This document shows, piece by piece, positions 1 through 11,569 of a DNA stretch of 64,000 nt (its first letter is position 1; each line of letters starts with the position of its first letter). Origin of the DNA: Tausonia pullulans. Taxonomy: Eukaryota; Basidiomycota; Tremellomycetes; Cystofilobasidiales; Mrakiaceae. A program made the translations under genes and the position numbers. A model generated the notes under the pieces. The model was not told the origin of the DNA, did no database searches, and saw only the letters and a list, made by a program, of their open reading frames with translations. The DNA lies in assembly GCA_951802195.1 (NCBI GenBank), contig OX637623.1, forward strand, positions 620,001-684,000, written 5' to 3'.

Positions 1-988
1 GACTGCTCCGAGACCTCGTCGTAGTCGGTTCCCTGAATCTCTGTGCGCACGGGACAAGGACGGGTGCGGCGTACGCGATGGATGGTCAGCCTGAGAGGCG
101 CAAAGAGGGCCAGCAGCACCCGGGCTGGGTTGGTTGGGAGAGCAGGGACGCGACGGACCGGTGGAGATGCCAACGAGACCCTTGCGGAGGGCATCCTTGG
201 AGGCGGCATAGACCATCTTGGGCTTGATCTTGGCACCGTCGGGGGTCCTGGTGGGGCAAGAAAGAAAGAGAGGAGCGTCAGATGGCGGAAACAAGCGGGA
301 AGGCGGCGGTCGGACGCGACTGAGGGCGAGGGCAGGGGGGAGAGATGCAGGAGAAAAGAGCTCGGGGTTGCGAGTCCGCCTTGAGAAGGGAGTCCCCATT
401 GGGAAGGAAACGGGTTGCTTCCCTCGAGGGGCTGGGAAGATGCCTATAGAGCTTAAAGGAGGGCAATAAGAAGGGTCGTTGACACGTCCCTCGTCTCCTC
501 TCGCGGCGGTCCCTCGTCCTCTCTCTCTTCTCGCCCCCTCGCGCTCATCACCTTCCCTTCTCTCATCCACCCGGCGAACAGGCGCATTTCTCCAGCAGCG
601 CAGAGACTACTGGGGTCTCTCCGTAGAACATGCCACGACAGCGAAGGGAAGGACTCACCACATGTAGAAGCAGAGCTTGTTCCTGATGCCCTCGCCCGAG
701 TCGAACTCCATGTCGTAGACGGCCCACCTGCACTCGGACTCAGGGAGCTCCTCGAGGAACTTGTCGTACGACTGGTCGGTCGACTCCTTGAGGACAATGA
801 TCTCCGAGTTGTCGGCGTTCATGCCAAAGATGATGTACTTGATCTTCTTGCCCGTCTTAAGCTCCTGGAACTTGGAGAGGCACTCCGCGTTGACGCTGGC
901 TCCTGAACTCTGAGGTGGAGTCGGCGGGCGAGTTTCAGCCTGATGGGCAGGGAGAGAGGAATATGGAGGTGCAGAGGGGCCCAACCAT
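1..988 (-). CDS. COF1: Cofilin / actin-depolymerising factor (3' end cut by window edge)
   Basis: Severs and depolymerises actin filaments in cortical patches and cytokinesis. Visible exons on the minus strand: 988..986 (ATG alone), 909..659, 247..159 and 40..1; the C-terminal end lies outside the window. The joined reading frame runs M-SSGASVNAEC, then FQELKTGKKIKYIIF, ECRWAVYDMEF, FYMWTPDGAKIKPKM, ASKDALRKGLVGIST and EIQGTDYDEVSEQ, which is the ADF-homology fold in order, including the actin-binding KPKM/SKDALR helix. All junctions used are GT...AG and keep phase. The start exon is the least certain part: an ATG directly followed by a GTTGGG donor at 988-983, chosen because codons for Ser-Ser-Gly begin exactly at the next acceptor. 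Family length is about 140 residues, so perhaps 10-15 residues are missing at the edge. Confidence 0.9.
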
Positions 989-1316
989 GCTGTGTGGATA
1001 GAAAGAGGATGAGGTAGGGAAGAGGGAGGAGGGAAAGGTCGTGGTTGGATGATGGCCGGGCACGCCCTCTCCTCTCTCCTCTCGCCTTCCTTGCGCCGCG
1101 TGTGGGCCGGGGCAGCGAGGCAGCGGGAGGAGGCTGAGCCCGTGCGCACGCAGTTTCCGAGCCCTTTTCTTTCTCATTTCATTTATTGTCCTTTTTGATG
1201 CCAGTCGTCGATACCGGGTCGTGTGCAAGCAGGATAAAGGGAGTGTATCTCGAGAAGCCTGGAACTCTTGCTCTCATCCAGGGATTGCACATGGCTGATC
1301 GCGCACGCATGCATCT
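989..1316. other. Spacer between ECM16 stop and cofilin start
   Basis: About 330 bases holding the cofilin upstream region and the ECM16 3' flank. It contains pyrimidine-rich tracts but no coding similarity or RNA gene that I can recognise. Confidence 0.5.
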
Positions 1317-4300
1317 CTACTTCTCCATCACCCACCGCCCGCCCCGCCACACCTCCGTGAGCTTCGCCGGCGGTAGCTCGACGGTTGGCATCGACCCATT
1401 GCCCGCAAAAGTGCCAAAGTCGAAGCGGGGGATGACAAACGACTCGCGGCGCTCCCCCTCCTTGGAGCCGACGAGTTTGGCCTGAGCGGCCGACTTGGGC
1501 GTGTCGATCGGCTTAGAAAACGAAATAAACTGCGAAGGCGCGAGTGCAGGGAGCCACGCAGGGTTGAGTTTGGTCACGGCTGGTACAGGCAGGCGGAAAG
1601 ATGTCAGCGATATGTGCATGGTGGTCGGGCACACCACGAAGCAATGACCACCCACTCTTGATCCAGACCTTGCTCGTCCGCACCACGTCCTGCCAGACGA
1701 CCCATTCCGGCGGCGCCGAATGGAACATGACTGAACTCGGGTGAATATAGACATCCTCATCGACGCCCATTGCCCGGTAAGCAACCCCTCGTGTCGAGGT
1801 GAACTTGGCGCCCGCCGAGCCCGATGATGGGTCGATGATGTCCTTGCGGACGGCGATCTGGTCGATGAACGCCGCGGTGATGAGCTGCCGGATAATCTTG
1901 AGCTGCGTCACATTGGGCGGGCCAAGCTTGGGCGAGAAGAGCGGCTCGTTCTTGGAGGAGGACGACGCCGCGAGTGATGGTAGAGCTGAGGCAGCGATGG
2001 TGGAGATCTGGGCGCGGAGCTTGTGGATCTCTTGCATGGCCTGGGGAGAATAAAGACGTCAGCCAGGTTTGTCCTAAAATCAAGACGAAGAACTCCGACA
2101 CACTTTGGGCCGGACGTAGTTCTTAGTGCAAAACTTCTCGCCTGTGCCGTCGTATTCATACGCGCCGACCACCGCAAGCATCCGGAAGATGTCGCTGGCT
2201 CCGCCTCCAAGCATGTTGTAAGCCTGAAAAAATGTTTTGTCAGAGCTTCTCGAGAGCAGTAAAAACACAGATAAAAGTCAACTCACGGCCTGAGACTGGA
2301 AGAACGCCCTCCGCTTGAGCCGCTTCTCCTCCTTGGCCCTCAACACGTCGCTCCGGATGAGATGCAGTTCGGGCGAGGGCTCGACTTCGTCGTCGTCCCC
2401 CTCTTCATCTATGTCCTCCCGACCGAGAGCCTCCTCCCTAAGGAACGGATCCCCAACGGCAAGGACTGCAACGCTCGCAATGACGTACGGGAGGCAGCCC
2501 TGCTGCTGGCCCGAGACGAGCATCTTCGCGTACCGCGGCGAGACGGGGAACATCGACATGGCCCGGCCGAGGTCGGTGATGCGACCGCCGATGGTACCCT
2601 GCCTGGCGACTCCGCCGACGAGACGAGTCGCCGCTGGGGGCTGGAGCGCTCCGAGCAGAGTAAGGACCCTCTCAGCCTTGGTGAGCGCCTGGCGGTCCGG
2701 AGGGGTCGGAAAGGGGAAGTTGATGACAGCATCGATGTTCATGCCCTTCATCTGGAGGAGGATACCCTCGATCGGCATCCGGAGGATCTCGGGCTGGGCA
2801 AACTTTTCAAAGTAGTTCTCAAAGACCGCCGATGAGTAAAGCCGGTAGCAGTGACCGGGGCCCGTACGACCGGCACGACCGGCGCGCTGGGAGGCGGACG
2901 CCTTGGAGACGAACGAGACCTGGAACGACTGAACGCCGCTCGTTGGGTCGAATTGACGCTGAAAAGTACAGAGGAGGCAGTAAGCAACTCCGCTCAGCAT
3001 GAACAATGGAGGTGTACGAGACTGACCTCCTTGGCGCGACCGCAATCAACGACATACTTGATCCCTGGGATGGTGAGCGACGTCTCGGCGACGTTGGTCG
3101 CGACGACAACAAGGCGGTGACCTTCTGGTGGCTCAGCAAAGACCTTCATCTGCTTCTCGCTCGTGAGCAGCGAGTATAAGGGGAGGATGTGAAGGGGAGC
3201 TGCAGCGGGAGAGAAAGCGTCAGGTTCTGCTCATGCGCATTCAAAGCCAAGGCAACTTCGCCCGCTCACCATCGGACTCCTCCTCGTTCATGATGATCTC
3301 ATCCTCCTCTGACTCCGACTCGGTGTCGAGCGCCTCGGGGTCCGAGTCGGCGCCATCATCGACGTCGTCCGCGAGTCCTCCAGGCTCGTCGTCTCCAAAC
3401 TCGAGCTCCTCGATCTCGATGTCGGCTGGATGGAGGGAAAGTGTACGGAGAGGGGTCAGTCAAAAACTCCTTCAAGAGGTATTTGGTGCCACACTCACCG
3501 TCGGTCGCGCGGACCTTCATGTCCTCCGCTGCCGCCTTGGCAGCCCGCTCTGTCTCCTCCCTCTCCTCCCTTTCCTTCAGGTGCCTCCAGCCGCCTGCTT
3601 GGGCCCGCGCTGTCTCGCGCCGCTTTTTCCTCTCGTCGAGCGCCTTCTTGCCAAACTTCTTCTCAAGCTTCCGGCAGAGACCCTGGATCTCCTGCTGACC
3701 CGTCAGGAAGACGAGCACACCGCCGGGTGGAAGCCGGGTGTGAATCTTAGAGACCTTCTTGAAGGCCTCGCCAAGGTAGTCTGTTGGCGTCCGCCGGTTG
3801 AAGTGGATCGTGACAGGATGCTGGCGAGTAGTGATAGTGATGACGGGCGGGGGGGTCGGGAAGAGGGTGCGGTTGGCGGTGAAGTCGGTAACTCGGAGCG
3901 TGGCAGACATGATGACGATGCGAAGGGGCTGGGAGCAAATTTAGCGATAATAATTACAAACGCTAGATAAGAGCACTCACCTTAACTCCGTCTTTCCCTT
4001 TGCGCCAGAGGTCCTCGCGGAGCTTGCTGACTCGGCTGAGAACTCCGATCAGGACATCGGTGTTGACGCTCCGCTCGTGGGCCTCGTCGACAATGATGAC
4101 CGAGTACTTGTTGAGAAGGAAGTCTCGGGCGAGCTCCCGGAGAAGGACACCATCCGTCATGAATTTGATGGCCGTCGAGGGGGAGGTCGTCGCATCGTAT
4201 CGAATCTGGTACGAGACCTTGGACGGCGGGAGCGCCAGCTCGTTCGCCACGCGCGATGCCATCGACATGGCAGCGACACGACGGGGCTGGGTGATGCCAA

Positions 4301-6185
4301 TCATGCCTGGGTTGTCTAGGTGGTAGGTAGAAGTCAGAGCGAGAACTAACGACTCACTGGAAACCAACACTCGACTCACCACTGCCAGGGCAGCCAAAGC
4401 CAGCCTCGTAGAGGAACTGTGGCACCTGGGTCGTCTTTCCACTTCCTGTCTCTCCACAGAGGACCGTGACTGAGTTAAGAAGAATGGTCTCCACGATGGG
4501 CTGCTCCTCGGCGACGACTGGGAGGAGCAAACGGGCCTCCTGAATTGCCGGGTCGCGATTGACAGTCGGCCTATTCTTGAGCGACGTGACGGCGGAGGAG
4601 AGGAGGGATGTCGAGGGAATGTCGAGTGACCCGCCCATCGGTCCGATCTTGGTTGTCGGCGGCGGAGGCTTAGGGGCGGTCGGAATGAGATGCGAGTTGG
4701 CAGCCACAGGGGCCGTGGCAGGCGCTGCTGTCGACGTTGAGTCGCCCCCCTCCACAGCAGTCTTCTCCGCCTCCTTGGCCGCATCTCCCTTATAGACCGT
4801 CTCGATTTGCTTGAGAGCCCACTGCTTGAAGCCGCCTGCGCGCTTCCGCTTCGCCGAGGCCTCGTCCACCAACTCGTCTTCATCGTTGTCATCGCCGCTC
4901 ATGCCTTCGTCGTTACTTCCGTCATCCTCGTCTTCGTCCATGCTCGAGCCGTCCGACATATCGTCCTCGTCCTCGTCCTCATCCTCGTCGAGGTCGGTGT
5001 CGTTGTTCGAATCCGAGCTATCGAAGTCCGACTCCTCGTTCTCAGCCGGGAAGTACGACGACGACTTGGCCGTCTCCTTCCATCCACCGAAAGAGAGCTG
5101 CGAGGCGAAGCGAGCGTCAGCAAGAGAACCTCTATCACCCATGTCAGAACTCACCATCTTGCCCTTCCCCTTCCCCTTGCGGTCCCTCGCGGCGGCCTGC
5201 TTGATCGCGAGTGACCCATCCTCTCGCTTCTTGAGGGCGCCACCGACGGCGATGTCCTTGGTAGCCGGCCGAATGTCGACGGCCTCCACACCAGAGAACG
5301 CGTTCTGCGCAGACTCGGGTATAGGCTCCTCCTCCTCCGGACGGGACCGGATGGGACCCGCCTTGCCCGTCTCCCAGTCCTCCTCGTCGTCGCTCGATGA
5401 CGACGCCTCGACATCGATCTTGCGTCGCTTCGAGGTCCGCTCGAGAAGCCGACGGACGTTCTTATCTTCCTGCTTAGCGAGCTTCGCGTCATGCGATAGG
5501 AGAGAACCCGACCCGAGAGCTGAAGCGGAGGCGAGACTAGAGAGCAGGTGTGTCGGGACCGTCTTCTGATGCTCCCTGAGCGTCGGCAAAGAGACGGCTG
5601 ATTGAGCAAACTACACGCACGCGAACAAGCCAGACCCCAGACTCACTGCAGCTTTTCAAAGAGCTCGTAGCGACCCTCCATCTTGAGCTTCTTGTTCTAC
5701 AATGACGGAAGAGACAGGGAGAAAGCTGTCAGACGCGGCGCGTTGTAGCACAGAACGTTAGGTACGCACGATGTAGCCGTCGAGACGCTTCTTCTTCTTG
5801 GTGGACATCTTGGATTCTGATGCAGTGATCATCTGCAACGAAGAGAAGAGACGTTCAGCATCGAGGCAAGTCAGCGTCAAGGCAGACATGCCTCCTTGGA
5901 GGCAAGCACGGACCAAGCCGACGCCCTCCTTCCCTCAAGCCCGTCCGTCGAGAAGCGACTCACCTCCTGCTTGAGCTTGGCCCTCCGATCGGCCTCCTTC
6001 TCCGCCTCCGACTTGGAGACGACAATGTCCAGCCCGCCACTGCTCGAAGTACTCGGGGCGGCGTCCATCGAGACAACGCCGCTGATCGACTGCCCGGCAG
6101 TTCTCGCCCGCTTCTTGTGTGACGATCCCCCGGCAGTCGAGCCGCGGGCCTTGGAGTTGTATCTCTCGCGAGGGGGTGGAGGCAT
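1317..6185 (-). CDS. ECM16: DEAH-box RNA helicase Ecm16/Dhr1 (DHX37 family), ribosome small-subunit assembly
   Basis: ATP-dependent helicase that unwinds U3 snoRNA from pre-18S rRNA in the nucleolar SSU processome. The N-terminal ~400 residues are basic and acidic low complexity ([10 protein letters not shown], poly-Asp/Glu runs around 4870-5040), as in Dhr1. Helicase motifs follow in order: motif [11 protein letters not shown] (near 4440), TQPRRVAA (Ia), DEAHE (II, near 4090), SATL (III), LTGQQEIQ, then [18 protein letters not shown] (VI, near 2870). Next come the winged-helix/ratchet region ([17 protein letters not shown]) and an OB-fold C-terminus ending in GGRWVMEK with a TAG at 1317-1319. 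The gene has roughly ten short introns; one joint I checked, LQ|EHQKTVP near 5577/5649, keeps phase. Expected product about 1250 residues, normal for the family. Start is the first ATG of the acidic/basic leader at 6185. Confidence 0.93.
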
Positions 6186-7430
6186 GGTGTGTGTGCTTCT
6201 CTCTCAATAGAGTCGTGAAAGAAGCTATACGGGCTGTTGTCGTGGTTCGGGCGAGACCAAACGTAAGGAGAAAGACGCGAGGCAAGCAAGGCGCGCCTTC
6301 CCTCCCTTCGAAATCCTAACTCGCGCACGGGTCGAAGCACTTCGCCGACGACGAACGACACCACCAAACAACCTCGTGCCTGGATATTGATGCTCCACAG
6401 CAGGTTGCACTTGGTAGCTAGATTTGAAGAGTAAAGAGGCAGAGTCCCTGATTATGCATCACCATCGAGCTCCCGGGGGCACCTCCAACCCATCCGTCTT
6501 GCAGACCCGTCCACCTGCATCACCATCTCGACTAACGACTCACGTTATTCCACCCGGAAATTGCCTCTTAGAAATATGAGAGCTTTCCTCAAGACGGACA
6601 CAATGAGTATATTGACTGCAGATATAGGCGCGATCTGGACAGACGACTGTCCATGTTGAAGAAGAGGGTGGGCTTGAGAGAGAGTTTGGTCGATAATTCG
6701 GGGAACACTTACTGTGACAATTGCCTGAGAGATGTACATGAGTTGATCCGAGTGTCTCTGGACGCTCTCCATTCTCAATCGGGCTTGGCTCTCCCAGTTC
6801 GAGAGCGCCTCCGTCTCACAAGGCCTCGTACAAGCGGATTGCAAGGTGTGCCAGTCTTTGTTTGAGCACCAGGCGAGGAAAGTCATGGGCGGGCAGAACA
6901 CCGAGGGAGATCATCTGGAAGCGAAGGGATATCGGTGAGTGATGACAAGTATCCACGCCACGCCGAACAAGCATGCCGCGTACTCTGGCATCTCCAGAGC
7001 CACGTGGCCGTGAGGAAACCTGTGGAGGAGGAATGAGCATCCTGAACGTGGCTCTAATACAACCTGTGGTCGCATCTCCAGTGTCTCCTGCTGAATAAAC
7101 AACATATCAGATATCGCGTTGATGCTCATGACGGTCCTAATCAGCGCCTATGTGGATTCCTCCCGCAGCAGCGACCAACAGATCTTGAAGGTTTCCCGGC
7201 CAGAATCGTAACTGGGAAGAGATAGATAGGGCCAATATCCCACTCTCTATCTCATAATCGAGCTGACTGACCCAAGCTTGATCGTCGACACGACAGCCAT
7301 GATGCATGATTTTATGGTATTTGCCCGAGTGACGTGCGCAGAGACCTGTTAAACTGTCAGTGAGGATTTGATCACCCAAAGTCGGCAAAACCCTACCTTG
7401 GCGTTCAGGATCTGGGCCGAGCCAACGGCA
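6186..7430. other. Gene-poor stretch with unrecognised coding-like scraps
   Basis: No intact gene seen. On the minus strand, short protein-like stretches occur in several frames, for example around 6640-6940 (a frame containing LVLKQRLAHLAIRLYEAL, continuing in another frame into WESQARLRMESVQRHSDQL). I could not assign them to a family. They are interrupted by stops and look like gene remnants rather than exons. Confidence 0.3.
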
Positions 7431-8288
7431 TTCTTTGTCTCGCCGAACTTGAAGACCGGGAAGCTCACCATCGGGGTCTTGGGGGGAGCTCGGAAGCGTC
7501 GCAGCCCTTATCGGAAAGTACTAAGAAGAGTTGTTCAGAATTTCATCAGGATCAAGAAGCGTCTAATGGCCCAAATGCAAATATTTGAATCCAGCCTGCT
7601 CCACATACGATTGATCTGACGACGGGGGAATCTCGCCACACCCTCCACGCCGTCCGCAACTTCGGAGCCGACGACATGGCCGACCTCATGGCCACCGACA
7701 TCATTCCTTCGGTGATGATAAAGCAACTTCATAGACCAGAGTAACGAGAATGCTGTAAATTTTCACCAAGTCTGTGTGCGTAGCCCGTATGCACCGGTAG
7801 TGACGATGGTGTGTAACGACGCCAGCATCCTAAGCGTAGGAAATAGGGTAAGGGGCGGCGAGAGGGACGCCTAGAGATGGATGTCAGCACCCAGGGCGCC
7901 TGACCGTATCGGCGCTCAAGAGAAAGCGTCAACATGAGCTACTCTAAAACAGGCAACGACAGGACTCACTTTCCTAGCCGAGATCCCGGACGGTCGTGAA
8001 GCCGGCTCTGAGCGTCCGCTGAGCGTGCATGACAGCACGGACGGTTCGCTCGACGAGGATCTCGCCGAGGACCTGCTCCAGCAACGGTTTCTCAGTGTGT
8101 ATGCGAATGAAGAAGTGGACATTGGTATCGACGAAGCCTGGTAAGACGAAAAAACCCCGAAGGTCAATCTGACGCCAGACGAGCTTATTTTGATGTGTAT
8201 CGCGCCCCTTTAAGGCGCGTCTGGGCTCACGACAGCCGCCCTTCCGCCAAGCGCGAGATATACAGAGGCCAAGTTGAGTGGTAGCCAT
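7430..8288 (-). pseudogene. Decayed metal-dependent amidohydrolase gene
   Basis: The first exon-like ORF (8288-7974) carries the N-terminal signature of the imidazolonepropionase/prolidase-like amidohydrolases: FFVLPGFVDTNVHFF, then VERTVRAVMHAQRTLRAGFTTVRDLG. The family metal site is normally DTHVH; here the first His is Asn. The frame meets a TAG immediately after RDLG (near 7972), before a plausible donor. Downstream pieces of the same family are still readable but in different frames: GADIHL followed by a stop, HTIVTTGAYG (near 7800), VVGSEVADGVEGV (near 7660) and GAGWIQIFAFG (near 7590). Several stops and frame changes with no intron to explain them make this a pseudogene. The C-terminal half is not recognisable. 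The 3' boundary given is approximate. Confidence 0.75.
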
Positions 8289-8783
8289 CAGCTTGAGGCT
8301 GGCCGCTGGCTAAAGCCGTCTGAGATAGCGCGAGCTGGTTTGTGATAGAAGGAGCTCGGGTGTCAGACCGCCTGATAGGAGTACTGGATGTCATGGGCGG
8401 TCGACTTAAGGACTGCGCATACTGAGGTGAGATGAAGGGTAGAGGGATGAGTCATGTGGGTCGGCGGTCCATGGTTGTCGAGAGTAAGGTAACGCGAGCA
8501 CTCGTCGCCTGTCATTCGTGTCGCCAGGCCCATAAACGTCATGAACTCTTAAGGAAGACATGAATTATGTAGAAAGTGAAGGAAGAGCGGGTTGAACAGG
8601 CGAAGGGGGAGGGTCGTGAGGACAGGGAGAAAAAGGACAATAGGCGAGCAACTGAGCTCGGCACTTGCCTCGACCACCTGAACATCACAGCGTCCTCATC
8701 ACAAACAATCCCCTCGCGACCGCCTGTGGCCTTACTCCGTAAACAAAGGGTCTAAAGGAAGAGCCACAAAATGCCCTCATCTT
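8289..8783. other. Non-coding spacer left of the inverted repeat
   Basis: No ORF of note, no RNA gene and no repeat that I can support. The sequence becomes identical to the right-hand repeat arm at 8784. Confidence 0.5.
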
Positions 8784-9230
8784 TCAACGAGGGACTCCGA
8801 AAATGACGCTTAGTCCGAACTCGATCCTGCATGCGCGGCTGCTTTCGATGTACGATCAGCACAGACACTCTCCAGTCAAAAGACGGCCGGAGAGGAGCAC
8901 GGCCGGATGCGTTGTCTCTGCGGGACAGTCTAGGACGACGAGCTATTTATTGGCGCTCGACAATCGTCGAAGAAGTGCCATGCAAGAAGACCCATGTCTC
9001 GACGTTAGCATTTAGCATAGTGGCGGCGGGAAGCGGCCGCGGCCGTGAACGGGCGGCGAGATTGAGCACATTGAGTGTGTCGAGATCAGGAGCGCGCGTT
9101 GAGCGCGCGCGTTATCTTTCGTGCGAGGCGTTGCGCGGTCAGCCAGCGCCCATGGTCTCGCGACCCGAGGAGACAGCTCATTGTCACGAGGGCTGGGAAG
9201 TGCGAGGGCAAATGAGATGGGAATGGCATG

Positions 9231-9263
9231 AGAATGACATGAGAATGACATGAGAATGACATG
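9231..9263 (+). repeat. 11-bp tandem repeat, three copies
   Basis: AGAATGACATG repeated three times. The right arm has five copies of the complement at 21614-21668, so the repeat number has changed since the arms were last identical. Confidence 0.95.
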
Positions 9264-9463
9264 AGGGCAGGTGACATGACGGCTGATTTTAGGGATCCGA
9301 CGTGAGGTGGTGACCCCGCGCTGGTGGCGAACAAGCTAGCTCCGCGACCATGCCTCTTCCCACCTCCCAGACTCTGTCTATGGCTGTACTTTGATGTCCT
9401 CCACGGACTGGGGTAGGAACTAGACCCTCTGACGCCCTCATTCGCCGACAAAAAGAGAAAGGT

Positions 9464-9516
9464 CGAAGATGGCAGGATTCGAACCTACGCGGCCAAAGGC
9501 CAACAGCTAACGGACT
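9464..9516 (-). other. tRNA-like 3' half, type II (Ser/Leu-like), left arm
   Basis: Reads on the minus strand as a variable arm with a GGCC/GGCC stem, a T-arm (stem GTAGG/CCTGC, loop TTCGAAT) and a 3' acceptor strand CATCTTC plus G, followed by a T5 run (TTTCTCTTTTT). No matching 5' half with a D-arm lies at the normal distance. It is therefore a fragment or a tRNA-derived promoter piece, not a complete tRNA gene. Confidence 0.5.
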
Positions 9517-9992
9517 CTCATCACGCTGGCTCCTCTCACTCCAAGTCCAGGTAAGGAGAGAGAGAGAGAGAAAGCCAGGATAACGATGCAGATTCGAAAC
9601 TATCATCGTAACCACTTGATTACATCTCCGCACGCGAGAGAAGCGCGATCTGATGATCATCCGTGTCAGACGCCGGACACATTGCGGCACAGAATGGCCA
9701 AAAACCGCAGAAAAAACATGCAAAAAAACATGCCGACATCTTCTTGACGCTAAAGAGGCCAAGAAGGCTAAGGAGGCTAAGGAGACTAAGGAGGATCAGC
9801 TCTCAAGCTTTGGGCCAGCAAACATGAAACCCGACCCCGACGGTCGTTGCTCTCGAGGAGCAAGGCTAAGCAAGAGCCGTTGCGACGCGTGCGCGCATCC
9901 CTCAGTCCCTGCGTCGTCCACCTACTTCTGCCAGTCATCATGCCCTCCCTCCCTCCTTCCCTGGGCCAAAACACTGCCCCGAGGAGCAAAAG

Positions 9993-10067
9993 TACGAGTG
10001 ACGCGCTCTACCACTGAGCTATCAGGGCGCAAGCCCCAAACCAGGTTTGAACTGGTGACCTCATCAT
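9993..10067 (-). tRNA. Permuted tRNA-Thr(CGU)-like gene, left copy (3' half 10067-10032, 5' half 10028-9993)
   Basis: Exact copy, on the minus strand, of the unit described at 20810-20884. The 3' half (36 nt, positions 38-73) precedes the 5' half (36 nt, positions 1-37), with linker TGC (10031-10029). When joined at 37/38 the halves give a 72-nt cloverleaf: acceptor GCCCTGA/TTGGGGC, D-arm GCTC-AGTGGTA-GAGC, anticodon stem CGTCA/TGATG with loop CTCGTAA (anticodon CGU), a 5-nt variable loop, and T-arm ACCAG-TTCAAAC-CTGGT. A T4 run follows on the minus strand, and an A-box-like TGGCTTAGCGG lies upstream (10118-10108). Whether it is expressed is unknown; it could instead be two truncated tandem tRNA copies. 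Confidence 0.6.
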
Positions 10068-10195
10068 AATCACGTTCGAAAGGGAGACGAGTCAAGCTGA
10101 TAAACGACCGCTAAGCCATCCAGCTTGACCCTAATTCTTGTGCATCCCGTTCAAAGCCGTACCTACATTCTCAGCGTCCAAATTCGGACCGCAAG

Positions 10196-10570
10196 CAACC
10201 ACCATCCCGGTGGTTCGACCAACCCCCCCCTCTCACGGCGCCCATCACGCCGTCCGGCCAACCATCCCCAGTGTTTCGGCCAACCCCCTTCCGGCCAACC
10301 ACCATCCCGGTGGTTCGACCAACCCCCCTCCCACGGCGCCCATCACGCCGTCCGGCCAACCATCCCCAGTGTTTCGGCCAACCCCCTTCCGGCCAACCAC
10401 CATCCCGGTGGTTCGACCAACCCCCCTCCCACGGCGCCCATCACGCCGTCCGGCCAACCATCCCCAGTGGTTCGACCAACCCCCTTCCGGCCAACCACCA
10501 TCCCGGTGGTTCGACCAACCCCCTTTCGGCCAACCACCATCCCCGGTGGTTCGACCAACCCTCTTCCCAC
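10196..10570 (+). repeat. Minisatellite, ~98-bp period, left arm
   Basis: Three ~98-100-bp units start at 10196, 10296 and 10394, then shorter ~35-bp subunits run to about 10560. Each unit contains the dyad ACCACCATCCCGGTGGT and a second, near-dyadic CCAACCATCCCCAGTG block. Pro/Gly/Arg-rich ORFs across this tract in several frames are by-products of the repeat. C-rich on this strand, so hairpin and quadruplex formation is possible. Confidence 0.95.
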
Positions 10571-10606
10571 GGCGCCTCGCCCGACGTTCTCGCGCTCGGT
10601 CATGTC

Positions 10607-10706
10607 CGCTCTCCCTCTATCTAGCTACAACTCGCTATCTCTCATAGGGTTACCTCGTTCTCCACGTATAACTCATGACTTAAATACAAAAAAAAAAAAA
10701 AAAAAA
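10607..10706 (+). mobile_element. LINE 3' tail fragment with poly(A), older copy (left arm)
   Basis: About 80 bp of non-LTR retrotransposon 3' UTR ending in CATGACTTAAATAC plus 19 A. The same 3' UTR end recurs at 11477-11569, which identifies it as a LINE tail. It is severely 5'-truncated. Confidence 0.8.
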
Positions 10707-10710
10707 GAGT

Positions 10711-11569
10711 CGTACTCTAGCCAACCGCGGCCTCATCATCCCAAAGGGCTGGCAGGACCACTTCCCGGCGCTCACCAAGATTGATTGGAAGCGGCAGTGG
10801 TGCTTGCTCAAGGCCGTGTCCCGAGCGTCGCCCGAAGACGTCGACTTGGCCCACCGCTTCTCGCTGTACAGTCTCCACCCAGGAAAGCATACTGCTGCGG
10901 CATTCCTCGCCGACGGCACCGCTACACCGCACAACAGGTCCAAGCGATGTGCGCTGTGCCTGACGGCCCCCGTTGAGTCCTTCTTCCACCTCTTCGACGA
11001 GCCGTGTCCCGTCGTGGGCGCTATCTGGTCGGCTGCGGCAGCGCATGCCTCTCCTTCACTCCCCTCCCATCCTCCCTCCCTCCAGACGCTTGTCTGCCCG
11101 ACACCGTCGCCGCCGAGGGGGGTCTTCCTCTTCCACTGCATCTTTGTTGCCCGGACATGGCGATCCGTCCGGAGGCGGAGGTACAGCAAGATCGCAGCCC
11201 TCGATCCTGTCACGGACGAGGAGATCCGCAAGATCGCGTCTATGATCCGGCAGACACACTGGCAGTCGAGTACGAGGTGGATAGCTCGCAGGGACCAGAT
11301 GGATGGAACTGCGGTCGGCGCCGACATCGATCCTGGGTGACAAGCAGGTCTGGGGTGGGGAAGTATGGCTGGTCCATAGCCACTGCTTGATGTAGCTGGT
11401 CATCTTAACATCTTACCTCTTTAATGGGCCTATGTCCACACCCATATATTGCTTTCCTTCTACCTGTTATTTACTTTCGCTCTCCCTCTATCTGGCTACT
11501 ACTCGATATCTCTCATAGGGTTACCTCGTTCTCTACGTATAACTCATGACTTAAATACAAAAAAAAAAA
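10711..11569 (+). mobile_element. 5'-truncated LINE with C-terminal reverse-transcriptase ORF and poly(A) (left arm)
   Basis: The open frame up to 11340 reads as the end of a non-LTR retrotransposon ORF2. It carries the post-RT zinc motif, RCALC...E...HLF..C (near 10947-11005), seen after the RT of many LINEs, followed by AIWSAAA and a basic tail. A 3' UTR follows and ends in TTAAATAC plus 11 A at 11559-11569. GAGT flanks the tail (11570-11573) and also lies directly upstream after the older tail (10707-10710). This suggests a poly(A)+GAGT target duplication and insertion of this copy at the tail of the older one. The clade cannot be set from this fragment. Confidence 0.8.

Noticed and set aside
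4811-5569. Ser-rich antisense ORFs across the ECM16 acidic region
   Set aside because: Reverse-strand image of Asp/Glu/Ser codons; no independent start context or domain.
10125-10784. Long Pro/His/Gly-rich ORFs in several frames and on both strands (also mirrored at 20156-20752)
   Set aside because: They are translations of the ~98-bp minisatellite; all frames stay open because the repeat lacks stops. No conservation signal or gene structure.
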